This document shows, one piece after another, positions 17,494 through 27,008 of a DNA stretch of 64,000 bases. The translations under genes were made by a program, and so were the position numbers. The stretch is taken from NCBI RefSeq assembly GCF_031450805.1, contig NZ_JARTVY010000001.1, forward strand, positions 2,783,286 to 2,847,285, read 5' to 3'. The DNA comes from Caballeronia sp031450805 (GTDB lineage Bacteria; Pseudomonadota; Gammaproteobacteria; Burkholderiales; Burkholderiaceae). Numbering within the stretch: position 1 is the first letter of the stretch; every line of letters starts with the position of its first letter. The notes beneath the pieces were generated by a model. That model saw only the letters and a program-made list of their open reading frames with translations. It was not told where the DNA came from and did no database searches.

Positions 17494-18390
17494 ATGACCA
17501 TGTCCACTCGCACCGTCCGCTTCAAACAGGTCGATGTCTTCACTTCGGTTCCGTTCAGGGGCAACCCGCTCGCCGTGATCTTCGATGCCGACGATCTCAC
17601 GACCGGGCAAATGCAGGCGATCGCGCGCTGGACGAATCTCTCGGAGACGACCTTCATCCTGCGGCCGACCGATCCCCGCGCCGACTATCGCGTCCGCATC
17701 TTCACGACGGCGACGGAGCTTCCGTTCGCCGGGCATCCGACGCTCGGCACGGCACACGCGCTGCGCGAAAGCGGCCATGCGCCCAAGACGCCGGGCAAGC
17801 TCGTGCAGGAATGCGGCGTCGGGCTCGTGACGCTCGAAGCGCGCACCGGCGGGCAATGGGCGTTCGCCGCGCCGCCCGCGCGCATCACGCCGCTCGACGA
17901 TGCGCAGCAGAAGCGTCTCGCCGATGCGCTGGCGCCGCTCGCCATCGACTTCGCCGCGACGCCGTGCGCGGTCGACAACGGCGTGCCGTGGCTCGTCATT
18001 CGCCTAGCCGACGCGGCGCAATGCCTCGCGATGACGCTGTCGCCCGCGGCACGGGAGACGCTTACCGCACTCGTCGCGGAGGCGGGCACGCACGGGATCG
18101 TCGTCTATGGCCCGCACGAAGGCGGTGTTCCCGCGACGTTCGAATTGCGCACGGTGCTGCTCGGCGCGGAGAACATCGAGGACCCGGTGACGGGCAGCGC
18201 GAACGCGGCGCTGGCCATGCTGCTGACGGCGCAAGGCAAACGCCCCGGCGATGCCTACACGGTGCGTCAGGGCACGGCGCTCGACCGCGACGGGCGCGTG
18301 AGCATCGCCTACGACGATCGCGCGGATGGGTCCCCGGTGTGGATCGGCGGGGATTCGGTGACGGTCATCGACGGCACTTTCCGCTTCTGA
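17494..18390 (+). CDS. PhzF family isomerase/epimerase
   Basis: A 298-residue protein of the PhzF/diaminopimelate-epimerase fold. FKQVDVFTSVPFRGNPLAVIF is the family N-terminus and contains the conserved early residues; LPFAGHPTLGTAHAL and EDPVTGSANAALAMLL are the two active-site blocks. PhzF itself isomerises dihydro-3-hydroxyanthranilate in phenazine synthesis, but no other phz genes are here, so this is a generic member acting on an unknown small molecule, plausibly in the same amino-acid pathway as the upstream aminotransferase. The alternative ATG two codons later is possible. Confidence 0.88.
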   Translation: MTMSTRTVRFKQVDVFTSVPFRGNPLAVIFDADDLTTGQMQAIARWTNLSETTFILRPTDPRADYRVRIFTTATELPFAGHPTLGTAHALRESGHAPKTPGKLVQECGVGLVTLEARTGGQWAFAAPPARITPLDDAQQKRLADALAPLAIDFAATPCAVDNGVPWLVIRLADAAQCLAMTLSPAARETLTALVAEAGTHGIVVYGPHEGGVPATFELRTVLLGAENIEDPVTGSANAALAMLLTAQGKRPGDAYTVRQGTALDRDGRVSIAYDDRADGSPVWIGGDSVTVIDGTFRF

Positions 18391-18736
18391 AACAATGACC
18401 TGCGCGCCACAGGGCGTAAACCCCGACGCCGCGCCGTTCCGCTTTCTTAATTCCTGTACCTTCAGTACTATCCGAACATTGGGGACCGGAGTGACAAGCG
18501 CGGCGCGTGGCGATCGGTAAGATTCGCCGCCGACAATGAAGGCGTCCTCACCCAAACGCATCCTCGCGAGCGCGCCAGTTCCACGGGCGCCGCATCAGAT
18601 TTCCCGGTCCCAAGGCGCGCAGACTACGCTTGATTGACTCGTTTCGGGGAACGCCCCAGCACATGCAACGCCCTTTTCATCCCGCGCGCTTGCCGGCCCT
18701 GCGCGCGGCGAGCGGTCTTTCCATTTCAGGCGCTTT
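18391..18736. other. Gene-free spacer upstream of the GGDEF-EAL gene
   Basis: About 345 bases without a believable gene. It should hold the promoter and long leader of the c-di-GMP protein gene. I see no clear terminator, RNA gene or repeat. Confidence 0.45.
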
Positions 18737-21145
18737 ATGAAGCGTGCGCGCTTCCAGACTGCATCCGATTCCCTCGCAAGCGCCCCGGCCATCCGGCGGC
18801 GCCGCGCATTGCTGGCGATTCCCGTCCTCGGCACGCTCGTGCTCGCCTTGCTGTGGGCGGTGATCTTCGCGCGCCTGTCCGTCGAGCGGGAAGCGACGAC
18901 GCACGAATCGATGGCCTCCGCCGCGATTCTCTCGTCCGCGCTCGAACAGCACACGATCAAGGCCATCCATCAGGTCGATCAGATCACGCGTTTCGTCAAG
19001 TACGAATACGAAAAATCGCCGCGTGATTTCAATCTCGCCGCGACCGTCGACAAGGGCGTCGTGCAGAGCGATACCCTCGTGCAGGTCTCGCTGATCGACG
19101 AAAACGGCACGCTCGTCGCGAACACATCGGACCCGCGGCCAAAGCCCATCGATCTGTCGGATCGCGAGCACTTCAGGGTGCACGTGCATTCCAACGACGA
19201 CCTGCTCTACATCAGCCGCCCGGTGCGCGGACGTCTCTCGGGAAAGTGGACGCTGCAGATCACGCGGCGGCTGAATCATCCGGACGGCTCGTTCGCGGGC
19301 GTCGTGGTGGTCTCCGAAGACCCGACTTACTTCACCAACGACTTCTACAACGTCGCGTCGATCGGGCGCGAAGGCGTGATCGCCGTCGTCTCGGACAACG
19401 GCGCGGTGCTCGCGCGCAGCACGGGCGGCACGCTTGCCGAACGCCCGCCGAAGACGGCCGTCACGAAAGGCAGCGCGCGCAACGACACCGCGCCGGCTCA
19501 GGCGGAATTCAGCGCGAGCGGTGTCTATCCGACTTCCGGTCATGCGTCGGGCATTTATGTGGATCCGATCGACCGCGTGAAGCGCATCGTGTCGTACCGG
19601 CATATCGACGGCTATCCGCTCGGCGTGCTCGTCGGGTTGTCGGAGCGCGAGGAGTTCGCCGACTATCACCACACACGCAACGTCTATCTGCTGATGGCGA
19701 GCTTCATTTCGCTCGCGATGCTCGGCTTCTTCGCGGTCGCGACGGGCCTGATCGGCAAGCTGCTCGGCCGCGAGCGCGAGATGACGCATCTCGTCGAATA
19801 CGATCTGCTCACCGGCCTGCGCAACCGTTATTCGACGCTGCGCGCGCTGCGGCAGGACGTGGCGCAGACCGAGAATATCGGGCGGCTCGCGCTGCTGTTC
19901 ATCGATCTCGACAACTTCAAGACGGTCAACGACACGCTCGGCCACAACGCCGGGGACATCGTGCTGCAGATGACCGCCTCGCGGCTCGCGCAGACCGTGG
20001 GCAACAGCGGGACCCTGTCGCGCATCGGCGGCGACGAGTTCGTGGTCGTCGTGAAGGGCGACGATGTCGAGCAGCGCGCGGTCGCGCTCGCCGACGACAT
20101 CGCGACGATGTTCGCGACGCCTTTCGACGTGCGCGGCAGCGCGTTCGTGCTGCATGCGAGCATCGGCATTGCGCTGTTCTCGGTATCGAACGAAAGCGAG
20201 ATCGACCTGTTGAAGAAAGCCGATCTGGCGATGTACAGCGCGAAGGACGCGGGCAAGAACTGCTATCAGTTCTATTCGCCGCAGTTGTCGCATCGCGCGG
20301 ATCATTTGATGAAGTGGGAGCAGCAACTGCGCGTCGCGCTGACGGAGGAGCAACTGTTCCTCGTCTATCAGCCGAAGATCGATCTGTCGCGCCGCTGCAT
20401 TACGGGCTTCGAGGCGCTCGTACGCTGGAATCATCCGCAGCACGGACTGATTCCGGCGAACGAGTTCATTCCGGTGGCGGAATCGACGGGGCTGATCGTG
20501 GCGGTCGGCGATTTCGTGATTCACACCGCCTGCTCGCAGCTTGCGCGCTGGCAGCGCGAGGGCTATACGGGGCTGTCGCTTGCGGTGAACATATCGGCGG
20601 TGCAGTTCTGGCGCGGCGATCTGCTGGAGACGGTCGCGCGCGCGATCATGTCGAGCGGCATTCCGGCTGGCAAGCTCGAACTCGAGATTACCGAGACCGT
20701 GATGGTCGAATATCCCGAACTGGTGGAGGAGAAGATCGTTGCGCTGAAGAAGCTGGGCGTGCGCATCGCGCTCGACGATTTCGGCACGGGGTATTCATCG
20801 CTGTCGTACCTGAACCGCTTCTCGGTGGATACGCTGAAGGTCGATCGCTCGTTCATCCAGGCGATACCCGAAGACCGCAGCGTCTGCGTGATGGTATCGG
20901 CGATCGTGAATCTTGCGCGCTCGCTGGGGCTGACGGTCGTCGTGGAGGGCACGGAGCGCGAGGAACAGATCGCGTGGCTGGCCGCGCTCGGTCCGGTGGA
21001 AGCACAAGGCTTCCTGTTTTCGCGCCCTGTTCCCGCCGATGGCGTGCAGGCGCTGCTCGACCGCTTCGGCGTCTGCGGCTGGCCGATGGGCCGGGCGGCG
21101 CGCGGACGAAAGGACCCTGCGCTCAGCGACGAGCGCGGCGGTTGA
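18737..21145 (+). CDS. Membrane GGDEF-EAL c-di-GMP enzyme with Cache sensor
   Basis: An 802-residue inner-membrane protein. A transmembrane helix near residues 24-48, a periplasmic dCache-like sensor (~50-310), a second helix (~318-345), a GGDEF domain with intact GGDEF at 431-435 (preceded by DLDNFKTVNDTLGH), and an EAL domain with EAL at 559-561, plus LEITETV and DDFGTGYSSL. Both catalytic signatures look intact, so it could make or degrade cyclic-di-GMP in response to an external ligand; which activity dominates cannot be told. It is monocistronic, facing the CopD-like gene. Confidence 0.93.
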   Translation: MKRARFQTASDSLASAPAIRRRRALLAIPVLGTLVLALLWAVIFARLSVEREATTHESMASAAILSSALEQHTIKAIHQVDQITRFVKYEYEKSPRDFNLAATVDKGVVQSDTLVQVSLIDENGTLVANTSDPRPKPIDLSDREHFRVHVHSNDDLLYISRPVRGRLSGKWTLQITRRLNHPDGSFAGVVVVSEDPTYFTNDFYNVASIGREGVIAVVSDNGAVLARSTGGTLAERPPKTAVTKGSARNDTAPAQAEFSASGVYPTSGHASGIYVDPIDRVKRIVSYRHIDGYPLGVLVGLSEREEFADYHHTRNVYLLMASFISLAMLGFFAVATGLIGKLLGREREMTHLVEYDLLTGLRNRYSTLRALRQDVAQTENIGRLALLFIDLDNFKTVNDTLGHNAGDIVLQMTASRLAQTVGNSGTLSRIGGDEFVVVVKGDDVEQRAVALADDIATMFATPFDVRGSAFVLHASIGIALFSVSNESEIDLLKKADLAMYSAKDAGKNCYQFYSPQLSHRADHLMKWEQQLRVALTEEQLFLVYQPKIDLSRRCITGFEALVRWNHPQHGLIPANEFIPVAESTGLIVAVGDFVIHTACSQLARWQREGYTGLSLAVNISAVQFWRGDLLETVARAIMSSGIPAGKLELEITETVMVEYPELVEEKIVALKKLGVRIALDDFGTGYSSLSYLNRFSVDTLKVDRSFIQAIPEDRSVCVMVSAIVNLARSLGLTVVVEGTEREEQIAWLAALGPVEAQGFLFSRPVPADGVQALLDRFGVCGWPMGRAARGRKDPALSDERGG

Positions 21146-21162
21146 TGCGCTTCTCCTTCCGG

Positions 21163-21621
21163 TCAGAAGCCGCGCGATAACACCGCTGTCCCGATCGTCA
21201 CGACACCCAGCACGAGATTGACGACTACCAGCCGGCGGACGGTGCCGACGGCGCGTGCGCCATCGGGCCAGTTCTGCGCCTGCACCGCGCGGCGGATGCG
21301 CGGGAACACGCCGAAGCGGATGTGTCCGAAGATCAGCATCATCACGATGCCGAGGCCGGCCATCGCGTGAAGCGGCCATGCGGCGTGACCGCCGCCGAAT
21401 TGGGAGAGCAGGAAGCCGCCGGTAAGCAGGATGACGATGACCGCGCCGGCGACCCAGTTGAAGAAGCGCGCGAAGACGGCTTCCCATAGCGGCAGACGCA
21501 GTTGCGGCGCGAGATCGCCGAGCGCGGGACGCAGGCAGAAATGCGCGAAGACCATGCCGCCTATCCACACGGCGACGCCGAGCAGGTGGAGGAAAAGCGC
21601 GGCTTCGATGGCTTTGGTCAT
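21163..21621 (-). CDS. CopD-like membrane protein
   Basis: A 152-residue protein with four hydrophobic helices. ALFLHLLGVAVWIGGMVFAHFCLRP near the start and the AGLGIVMMLIFGHIRF segment resemble the CopD domain family (copper resistance/DUF4149-like), in which histidines in the helices are thought to bind metal or heme. No copC or cop operon lies beside it, so a copper role is unproven. The start 21621 (MTKAIEAALFLHLL) gives the usual family length. Confidence 0.75.
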   Translation of the reverse strand: MTKAIEAALFLHLLGVAVWIGGMVFAHFCLRPALGDLAPQLRLPLWEAVFARFFNWVAGAVIVILLTGGFLLSQFGGGHAAWPLHAMAGLGIVMMLIFGHIRFGVFPRIRRAVQAQNWPDGARAVGTVRRLVVVNLVLGVVTIGTAVLSRGF

Positions 21622-21937
21622 GGGGGGGCTCGAGTCGTTGAACGGCGGATGAAGGTTCGGCGTTCGACTTGGGGGCGGGGCGTCAGTTCCTCTGCAATGC
21701 GACTGCTGCCGCAAAGGCGGGCAGCGTCGGCGAGGCGCGGGTCTGATGGATACCTTGTCTCGACGTGCGGTTGCGTGCAGGAAGCGGACAAGGAACCTGC
21801 CCTATGCGCTGCACCCCGACACGAGCCGAGCAGACCGAGGCACGCCCTTCTTTTGAGTCTTTTCCGATGGAAAGCAGCAGAGCCGATAGTTCTAATCGCA
21901 GGTCACACCATCCACCAATCAATAAGGAAACCAAAGG
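21622..21937. other. Gene-free spacer before the T6SS locus
   Basis: About 315 bases between the divergent CopD-like gene and the PAAR gene. It must hold both promoters. No gene, terminator or repeat stands out. Confidence 0.45.
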
Positions 21938-22189
21938 ATGAAAGACGTGACAGGGCGCGACGTAGCCCGCCTCGGGGACAAGACCGACCACGGCGGCCGG
22001 ATCATCGAGGCCGCTTCCGAGCTCAAGCATATGGGCATTCCCACGGCGCTGAACGGACACCTGACCGAGTGTCCCAAGTGCGGCGGGACGCACCCCATCA
22101 TTGCGACCGGCGCCCGTCAGCACATGGGCGTGAAAGTCGCGTTGATCGGTGACAAAACCGCCTGCGGCGCGACCATCATTGCCGCGTGA
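21938..22189 (+). CDS. PAAR domain protein (T6SS spike tip)
   Basis: An 83-residue PAAR-repeat protein that sharpens the T6SS spike by capping VgrG. The family pattern is visible in GRDVARLGDKTDHGGRIIEA, the HLTECPKCGG segment (zinc-ligand cysteines) and HMGVKVALIGDKTACGATI. It has no cargo extension. A vgrG starts 10 bases after its stop, so the two form one transcription unit. Length is standard for a single-domain PAAR. Confidence 0.93.
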   Translation: MKDVTGRDVARLGDKTDHGGRIIEAASELKHMGIPTALNGHLTECPKCGGTHPIIATGARQHMGVKVALIGDKTACGATIIAA

Positions 22190-22199
22190 GCGTTGCCGC

Positions 22200-25100
22200 A
22201 TGATTGAGCTAACGCAAACCCGCACGCTCGGTTTTCACTGCGCGGCGCTTCCCGGCGCGGACTACTACGGCACACCCTTTCTCGTTCCCACGCGCCTGCA
22301 TGGAACCGAGGCCATCGGCGAAATCTTCGAGTACACGGTCACTGCCAAGACCGTGGCTGGCCGCTATTACTCGCAGGAGCAAGACGCCAATCTCGACCTC
22401 GACAAACTGCTCGGCAAGCTCGCCACCGTCACCATAGAAGTAACCGGAAAAGGAACCTTCGTTCCAGGGATGCCCGGCGACACCGGCGCCGGAAATGTCG
22501 GCGGCTATACGCGCGAAATCACCGGCATGATCACGGCGACGCGCTTCATCGGCGGCGAAGGCCGTTCGATGGTGTACGAGTTCACGCTGCGCCCGCCGCT
22601 TCATCTGGCGACGTTGAATCAGGAGTCGCGAGCGTTCTTCGGCAAGGACGTCATCGAGATCACGCGCGAAGTGCTGCGCCGTTATCCGATGCAGGTCGAT
22701 TATCGGCTGGGCGTCTGGGGCTTTTCCAATCGCGTCTTCCCGAAGCGCGACTATCAGCGCCAGGCCTGGGGAAGTGATTACCAATTTATGCGTAGGCTGT
22801 GGGAAGAATGGGGACTGTGGTTCTGGTTCGAACATTCGGACGGCCACTGCCGCATGGTGCTCACTGACTTGATGAGTGCCCATAAATCGCATGGTCCCGC
22901 GCATAAGACGCTGCGCTATCACCCGGCGCGCGGCGATCGGCTCGACGAGGAATGCATCGATACGCTATCGGTCAGAAACGTCCTCGGCACCGGTCAGGTC
23001 ACGCTGCGCGACTACGATTACACGAACCCGCATCTCGCGCGACCGGTGACAACGCCCGAAGGCACATCCGCTCAGCCGCGCGATGACAAGCATCCGCAAC
23101 CCGAACATTACGGCTGGGGCGACTTCGCGCAGCCCCTCGAAGGTGGCCTGGATGGAGCGCCCAACGACAAGCGGGACGAGGCTCGCTATCTGTCGGACGT
23201 ACGCATGGGCGCATTGCGCTGTCAGACCTTGCGCGCCAAAGGGCACGGGCACCTGACCGGCCTGTTGCCCGGCTATCGGTTCAGTCTGGTCGGCTATCCG
23301 CAGCAGAAGGCCAACACCAATTATCTCGTTGTCTCTTGCACGCTCGATATTCAGGAAGTCGATGTCGAAGCGGCCGGCGCGCCGCTTGCCCGCTGCGACG
23401 CGGACTTCGAAGTTCAACCGACGGGCGAGTATCACCGGCTCGAGCAGAAGACGCCCAAGCCGTGCATTGGCGGCCCCGAGAATGCGATTGTCGTAGGCTA
23501 CGGCGACTACGAGCACTGGCTCGACCCGATGAATCGCGTTCTGATCCAGTTCGCGTGGGATCGCGAGGGCGCATTCGACGGCGATCGCTGCGCATGGGTA
23601 CGGGTTGCGATGCCGTGGCAAGGCTACGCGCGCGGCATGGCGCTGCCGTTGCGCGTCGGCGATGAGGTGATCGTCGAGCACGTCAATGGCGACCCCGATC
23701 TGCCGATTATCGTGGGCAGTGCAGTCAATCACGACAAGGTGCCGGCCTGGGATTTGCCGCGCAATCAAAGCCTGTCCGGCATCAGGAGCCTGTCGCTCGG
23801 GGATGGCCTGAAGTCGAATCATCTTGCGCTGGACGATACGAAGGATCAGTTGCAGGCGCAGCTTGCGAGCGACCAGAGTTCGTCGATTCTCAGCCTTGGG
23901 TTCATCCGCCGCATCTTCGGCAAGGAAGGCCGCAAGGAAGCACGCGGCGAAGGGTTCGAATTGCGCACCGACGGGCACGGCGTCGCGCGTGCGGCCAAGG
24001 GCTTGCTGGTGACCACCGAGGCGCGCACCGGAGCGCAAGCGCACGCGACCGACATGGGCGAGACGATCGCGCGGCTCACGCAGGCTCGCGATGTTCACGA
24101 AAGCATGGCCGGGCTCGCGCAACAGCATGGCGCGCAAACGTCGCCGAGTGGGCAATCGGAAGTGGTCAAGTCGATGAAGGCCACCAACGACGCCCTTCGA
24201 GGCACGGGCAAAGGCAGTCCTCATTCGGGCGGCTTTCCTGAGTTCACAGAGCCGCATCTCACCCTGGCGAGTCCCGCAGGCATCGAGACGACAACGGCAG
24301 GCAGCACGCACCTTGCAAGCGACAAGGATCTCGCGGTGACGACCGGCCGGCATATCAGCCTGGCGGCGGCGCGTTCACTCTTCGCGAGTGTGCTGGAGTC
24401 GGTCGCCGTGTTCGCGCAGAAAGCCGGCATCGCGCTCACGGCGGCAGCGGGCAAGGTTCGCATCGAGGCTCAGAGCGATAGCGTGCAGGTCATCGCGAAG
24501 AAAGACGCCGAAGTCGTCAGCACGGATGGGTGGATCAATCTGACGGCGGCGAAGGGAGTGCGGATCAACGGCGGCGGGACGGTGCTGGAGATCAGTCCGA
24601 GCGGGTTGGTCGGCTTCACCTCAGGGCAGTTCCTCGTACATGCCGCGGATCATGGAACGGCGGGGGCGCAAAGCAAGCCCGTCAAGATGCCACTAAGTAA
24701 TCTCGCCGACGCCAAAGTAGCGGAACATTTCGTATTGGTTGAGCACGGTTCGGGCTTTCTTCTTCCCGATCAGCCTTATCGAGTCACACTTGATGACGGC
24801 ACTGTGCTTGAAGGTGTTAGCAATGAGCTCGGCGAGACGAAGCTTGTCCTATCGGAGTCCATCCAATTCGGCACTGTAGAAATTCTGAACAGCGATGGTT
24901 CCGGCAACGCTCTTTCCATTACTCGCGTCGCACTGACGCGTGACTCGGACATCAAAACTCCGCCCCCGTTGAGCATGCAGAAGCGTCTGAACACCATAGG
25001 TTCAAAAGTGGTTGAAAGAAATAATGCAAAACCAACGAGTGAGAATAAATATGCTAATTTGGCCAAGTGCAGCCCAAATAACTGGGGGATGCGCTATTCG

Positions 25101-25550
25101 ACGAACCGTGACGCAGCTTCCGGCAAGCTGGGTTATCCGGTGGCGAGCGAATACGCCACGGCAATATACCGATGCCTTATCGACACAGTAAAGTGGGGCG
25201 ATGGTTACTTCGGCAAGGATGAGAAGAACGCAACGCTCGCGCTCTCGTGGCCGATTGATCCAGCCGCAGCTCGCAAGCTTACGAAACTGATTGCTCCCGT
25301 GCTGCGAACTGCACTCGCAAGCTCTCTTGGTGACTTCAGCTTGCCAGAAGCCGCCTTCCCCACGTTTTCGTTCGAGTCGTTTCGGAACTCCGATAATAAC
25401 AAGGACATTGCAGTAGCCGATGGTGGTTTCACGGCGGCGCGCTGGGAGCTTTGCATCAAACCGACAAGTTGGCGAACATCTTTACGGGGAATATGGCCGA
25501 GGTCGGTGAACGTTGGCTGCGACTCAAGGAAATACGCAAGCTTGCAATGA
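22200..25550 (+). CDS. vgrG: T6SS spike protein VgrG with C-terminal toxin extension (frameshifted)
   Basis: An open frame of 1116 codons. Order: gp27/gp5-like VgrG core (~1-410), the OB-fold/needle start (~420-510, with IVVGYGDYEHWLDPMNRVLIQ), DUF2345 (~677-790, with SLAAARSLFASVLESV and INLTAAKGVRINGGG), a beta-sandwich linker (~838-897), and an extension that begins the effector domain (~920 on). The last ~28 codons after KPTS (about 25470) look wrong for the protein, while the continuing domain, with its zinc motif, lies in another frame. Inserting one base there would fuse the two. The start is after the PAAR gene; an earlier in-frame start overlaps PAAR and is less likely. Confidence 0.9.
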   Translation: MIELTQTRTLGFHCAALPGADYYGTPFLVPTRLHGTEAIGEIFEYTVTAKTVAGRYYSQEQDANLDLDKLLGKLATVTIEVTGKGTFVPGMPGDTGAGNVGGYTREITGMITATRFIGGEGRSMVYEFTLRPPLHLATLNQESRAFFGKDVIEITREVLRRYPMQVDYRLGVWGFSNRVFPKRDYQRQAWGSDYQFMRRLWEEWGLWFWFEHSDGHCRMVLTDLMSAHKSHGPAHKTLRYHPARGDRLDEECIDTLSVRNVLGTGQVTLRDYDYTNPHLARPVTTPEGTSAQPRDDKHPQPEHYGWGDFAQPLEGGLDGAPNDKRDEARYLSDVRMGALRCQTLRAKGHGHLTGLLPGYRFSLVGYPQQKANTNYLVVSCTLDIQEVDVEAAGAPLARCDADFEVQPTGEYHRLEQKTPKPCIGGPENAIVVGYGDYEHWLDPMNRVLIQFAWDREGAFDGDRCAWVRVAMPWQGYARGMALPLRVGDEVIVEHVNGDPDLPIIVGSAVNHDKVPAWDLPRNQSLSGIRSLSLGDGLKSNHLALDDTKDQLQAQLASDQSSSILSLGFIRRIFGKEGRKEARGEGFELRTDGHGVARAAKGLLVTTEARTGAQAHATDMGETIARLTQARDVHESMAGLAQQHGAQTSPSGQSEVVKSMKATNDALRGTGKGSPHSGGFPEFTEPHLTLASPAGIETTTAGSTHLASDKDLAVTTGRHISLAAARSLFASVLESVAVFAQKAGIALTAAAGKVRIEAQSDSVQVIAKKDAEVVSTDGWINLTAAKGVRINGGGTVLEISPSGLVGFTSGQFLVHAADHGTAGAQSKPVKMPLSNLADAKVAEHFVLVEHGSGFLLPDQPYRVTLDDGTVLEGVSNELGETKLVLSESIQFGTVEILNSDGSGNALSITRVALTRDSDIKTPPPLSMQKRLNTIGSKVVERNNAKPTSENKYANLAKCSPNNWGMRYSTNRDAASGKLGYPVASEYATAIYRCLIDTVKWGDGYFGKDEKNATLALSWPIDPAAARKLTKLIAPVLRTALASSLGDFSLPEAAFPTFSFESFRNSDNNKDIAVADGGFTAARWELCIKPTSWRTSLRGIWPRSVNVGCDSRKYASLQ

Positions 25551-26194
25551 CGCTCTTTCACGAAAGCCGACATTGCCAACAGACGTTCTGGATGTATGCG
25601 ATGGTGCAGCAGCAATCGAACGGATTCCGTGGTCAGGTGGACAAAGACGGCAAAGTACTGCCTGACCTTGTGCATATCGGAGAGTGGCCGGAGGCAGAAG
25701 CAAGAAACGACCTGGCTCGAGCAATCGTTGCGCTTGCATGCACACAAAGTATTCCTGAAAACACTGCGGCACTCATTAGCATCAAGCGCATGGCCGTGCC
25801 GTATTACTTGTGGCATCTAACTTTTCAGGAGCGGCATGGGGCACGTCCTTCCTATCTGTCAGACGCGAACGCTGCGGCGGTAGAGATCGGGAAGGTCAGA
25901 AGGTTTGCACTTGATTTATTGCACGATACCGGACTAGGAGGAACTGCGATTGATATCGACGATCTGGCAACCGAGCCGCCACAACGAAATGTTAATTACT
26001 CAGGCCGACCGTGGGAGAACGATGCATTCTTCACAGAAGAAGTTGCTGGCTGTTACTGGGATCATCTTGGCGGCGGTGAACTTGTCCTCCCCGAACCGGA
26101 CGTTTGCAGCCCCAAACTCGACGGCGACAGTCGCTCCAGCGAACGACTCGCTATCATTCTCAAGGGAAGCCGGCAAGGCGAACAGGCAAAATGA
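25451..26194 (+). CDS. HExxH metallopeptidase part of the VgrG effector (downstream of a frameshift)
   Basis: Continuation, in another frame, of the VgrG C-terminal effector domain. The sequence TLFHESRHCQQTFWMY contains the zinc motif HExxH at 25559-25573. The frame has no ATG at its beginning (the first possible starts are a TTG at 25451 or ATG at 25493), and its N-terminal residues LANIFTGNMAEVGERW join smoothly to the VgrG frame if one T is restored near 25470. VgrG proteins with HExxH C-termini (such as Pseudomonas VgrG2b) act in the periplasm of target cells. It overlaps the next gene by 173 bases. Either a real broken effector or an assembly error. Confidence 0.7.
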   Translation: MHQTDKLANIFTGNMAEVGERWLRLKEIRKLAMTLFHESRHCQQTFWMYAMVQQQSNGFRGQVDKDGKVLPDLVHIGEWPEAEARNDLARAIVALACTQSIPENTAALISIKRMAVPYYLWHLTFQERHGARPSYLSDANAAAVEIGKVRRFALDLLHDTGLGGTAIDIDDLATEPPQRNVNYSGRPWENDAFFTEEVAGCYWDHLGGGELVLPEPDVCSPKLDGDSRSSERLAIILKGSRQGEQAK

Positions 26195-27008
26195 CATGAG
26201 AAAAATACGCATGGCTAGTCCAGAACAACAGCACACGATTATTGAATGGTTCAGGTTGGCCCTAGACTGGATAAACGGTCGGACCGGATCAGAAGCGATA
26301 CGTCGCTCCTTCGGTCAACCGGAGCAAGATGACGTTTTTGGGATTACTCGGTCTCAGGATTATTTTCCCGATTTCGCATCTATCTCGTTCGAATCGACTG
26401 TCACGAGTGATACGCCGACTTCTTTCACACTCAAGGTCGAACCGGCGCTTGATACGAACATACCCAAAGAGAGCTTCGAAAGCTATTTAGGACTTCGCAG
26501 AGCGGTGCGAGGGGAGATTATCGACGGCCGGCGTGAAGAGAAGAACCAATTCTTCAATCCTAACGTGGTTCCCAATGGAAATCCGGATCTGGTGACCCTG
26601 ATTTACCGCGTTCCGCAATCTCCTGATTCACATTTCGAGGTGTACGTCAGCATCGACTATCTCGGGCTAAACGCCCACGATGGCCCGGATTTCAAGAACC
26701 TGCAAAGTGCCGTCAATCTGCGACAGATCGCAATACATCGTAGACCGCTGACCCCGGACGAACTCGAGCAACGTAATCAGGCCAAGCGTCAGAAATACGG
26801 CTACATGAACTTGCGCAGTGGCATGCTGTGCCCGGAAACGGGATGGTGGGAAGGTTGGACGACGCTTAACGAGATCGACAAGCAAGTCGTACGCGCAGGT
26901 TCTAATTTTCCGCAAGCAGTGTTGGGCGCGGGAAGATCCGGTCCTGACGGCGCGAGATTTGCCGACGCACAGTGGATGTGGCGCGGTCTCTATCGCGAGA
27001 CGTCCTGA
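26022..27008 (+). CDS. Secreted protein, candidate immunity to the VgrG metallopeptidase
   Basis: A 328-residue protein starting MHSSQKKLLAVTGIILAAVN, a typical signal peptide with possible cleavage after TFAA, so it would be exported to the periplasm. A clear ribosome-binding site (GGGAG) precedes ATG 26022. The C-terminal block contains CPETGWWEGWT, a CP-x-x-GWW motif seen in T6SS-linked accessory/immunity proteins. Downstream adjacency to a periplasm-acting effector makes immunity the best guess. An alternative start at 26196 would remove both the signal peptide and the overlap; the secretion signal favours the longer form. GC in sampled 60-base lines is 45-47 percent, well below the neighbours. 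Confidence 0.65.
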   Translation: MHSSQKKLLAVTGIILAAVNLSSPNRTFAAPNSTATVAPANDSLSFSREAGKANRQNDMRKIRMASPEQQHTIIEWFRLALDWINGRTGSEAIRRSFGQPEQDDVFGITRSQDYFPDFASISFESTVTSDTPTSFTLKVEPALDTNIPKESFESYLGLRRAVRGEIIDGRREEKNQFFNPNVVPNGNPDLVTLIYRVPQSPDSHFEVYVSIDYLGLNAHDGPDFKNLQSAVNLRQIAIHRRPLTPDELEQRNQAKRQKYGYMNLRSGMLCPETGWWEGWTTLNEIDKQVVRAGSNFPQAVLGAGRSGPDGARFADAQWMWRGLYRETS

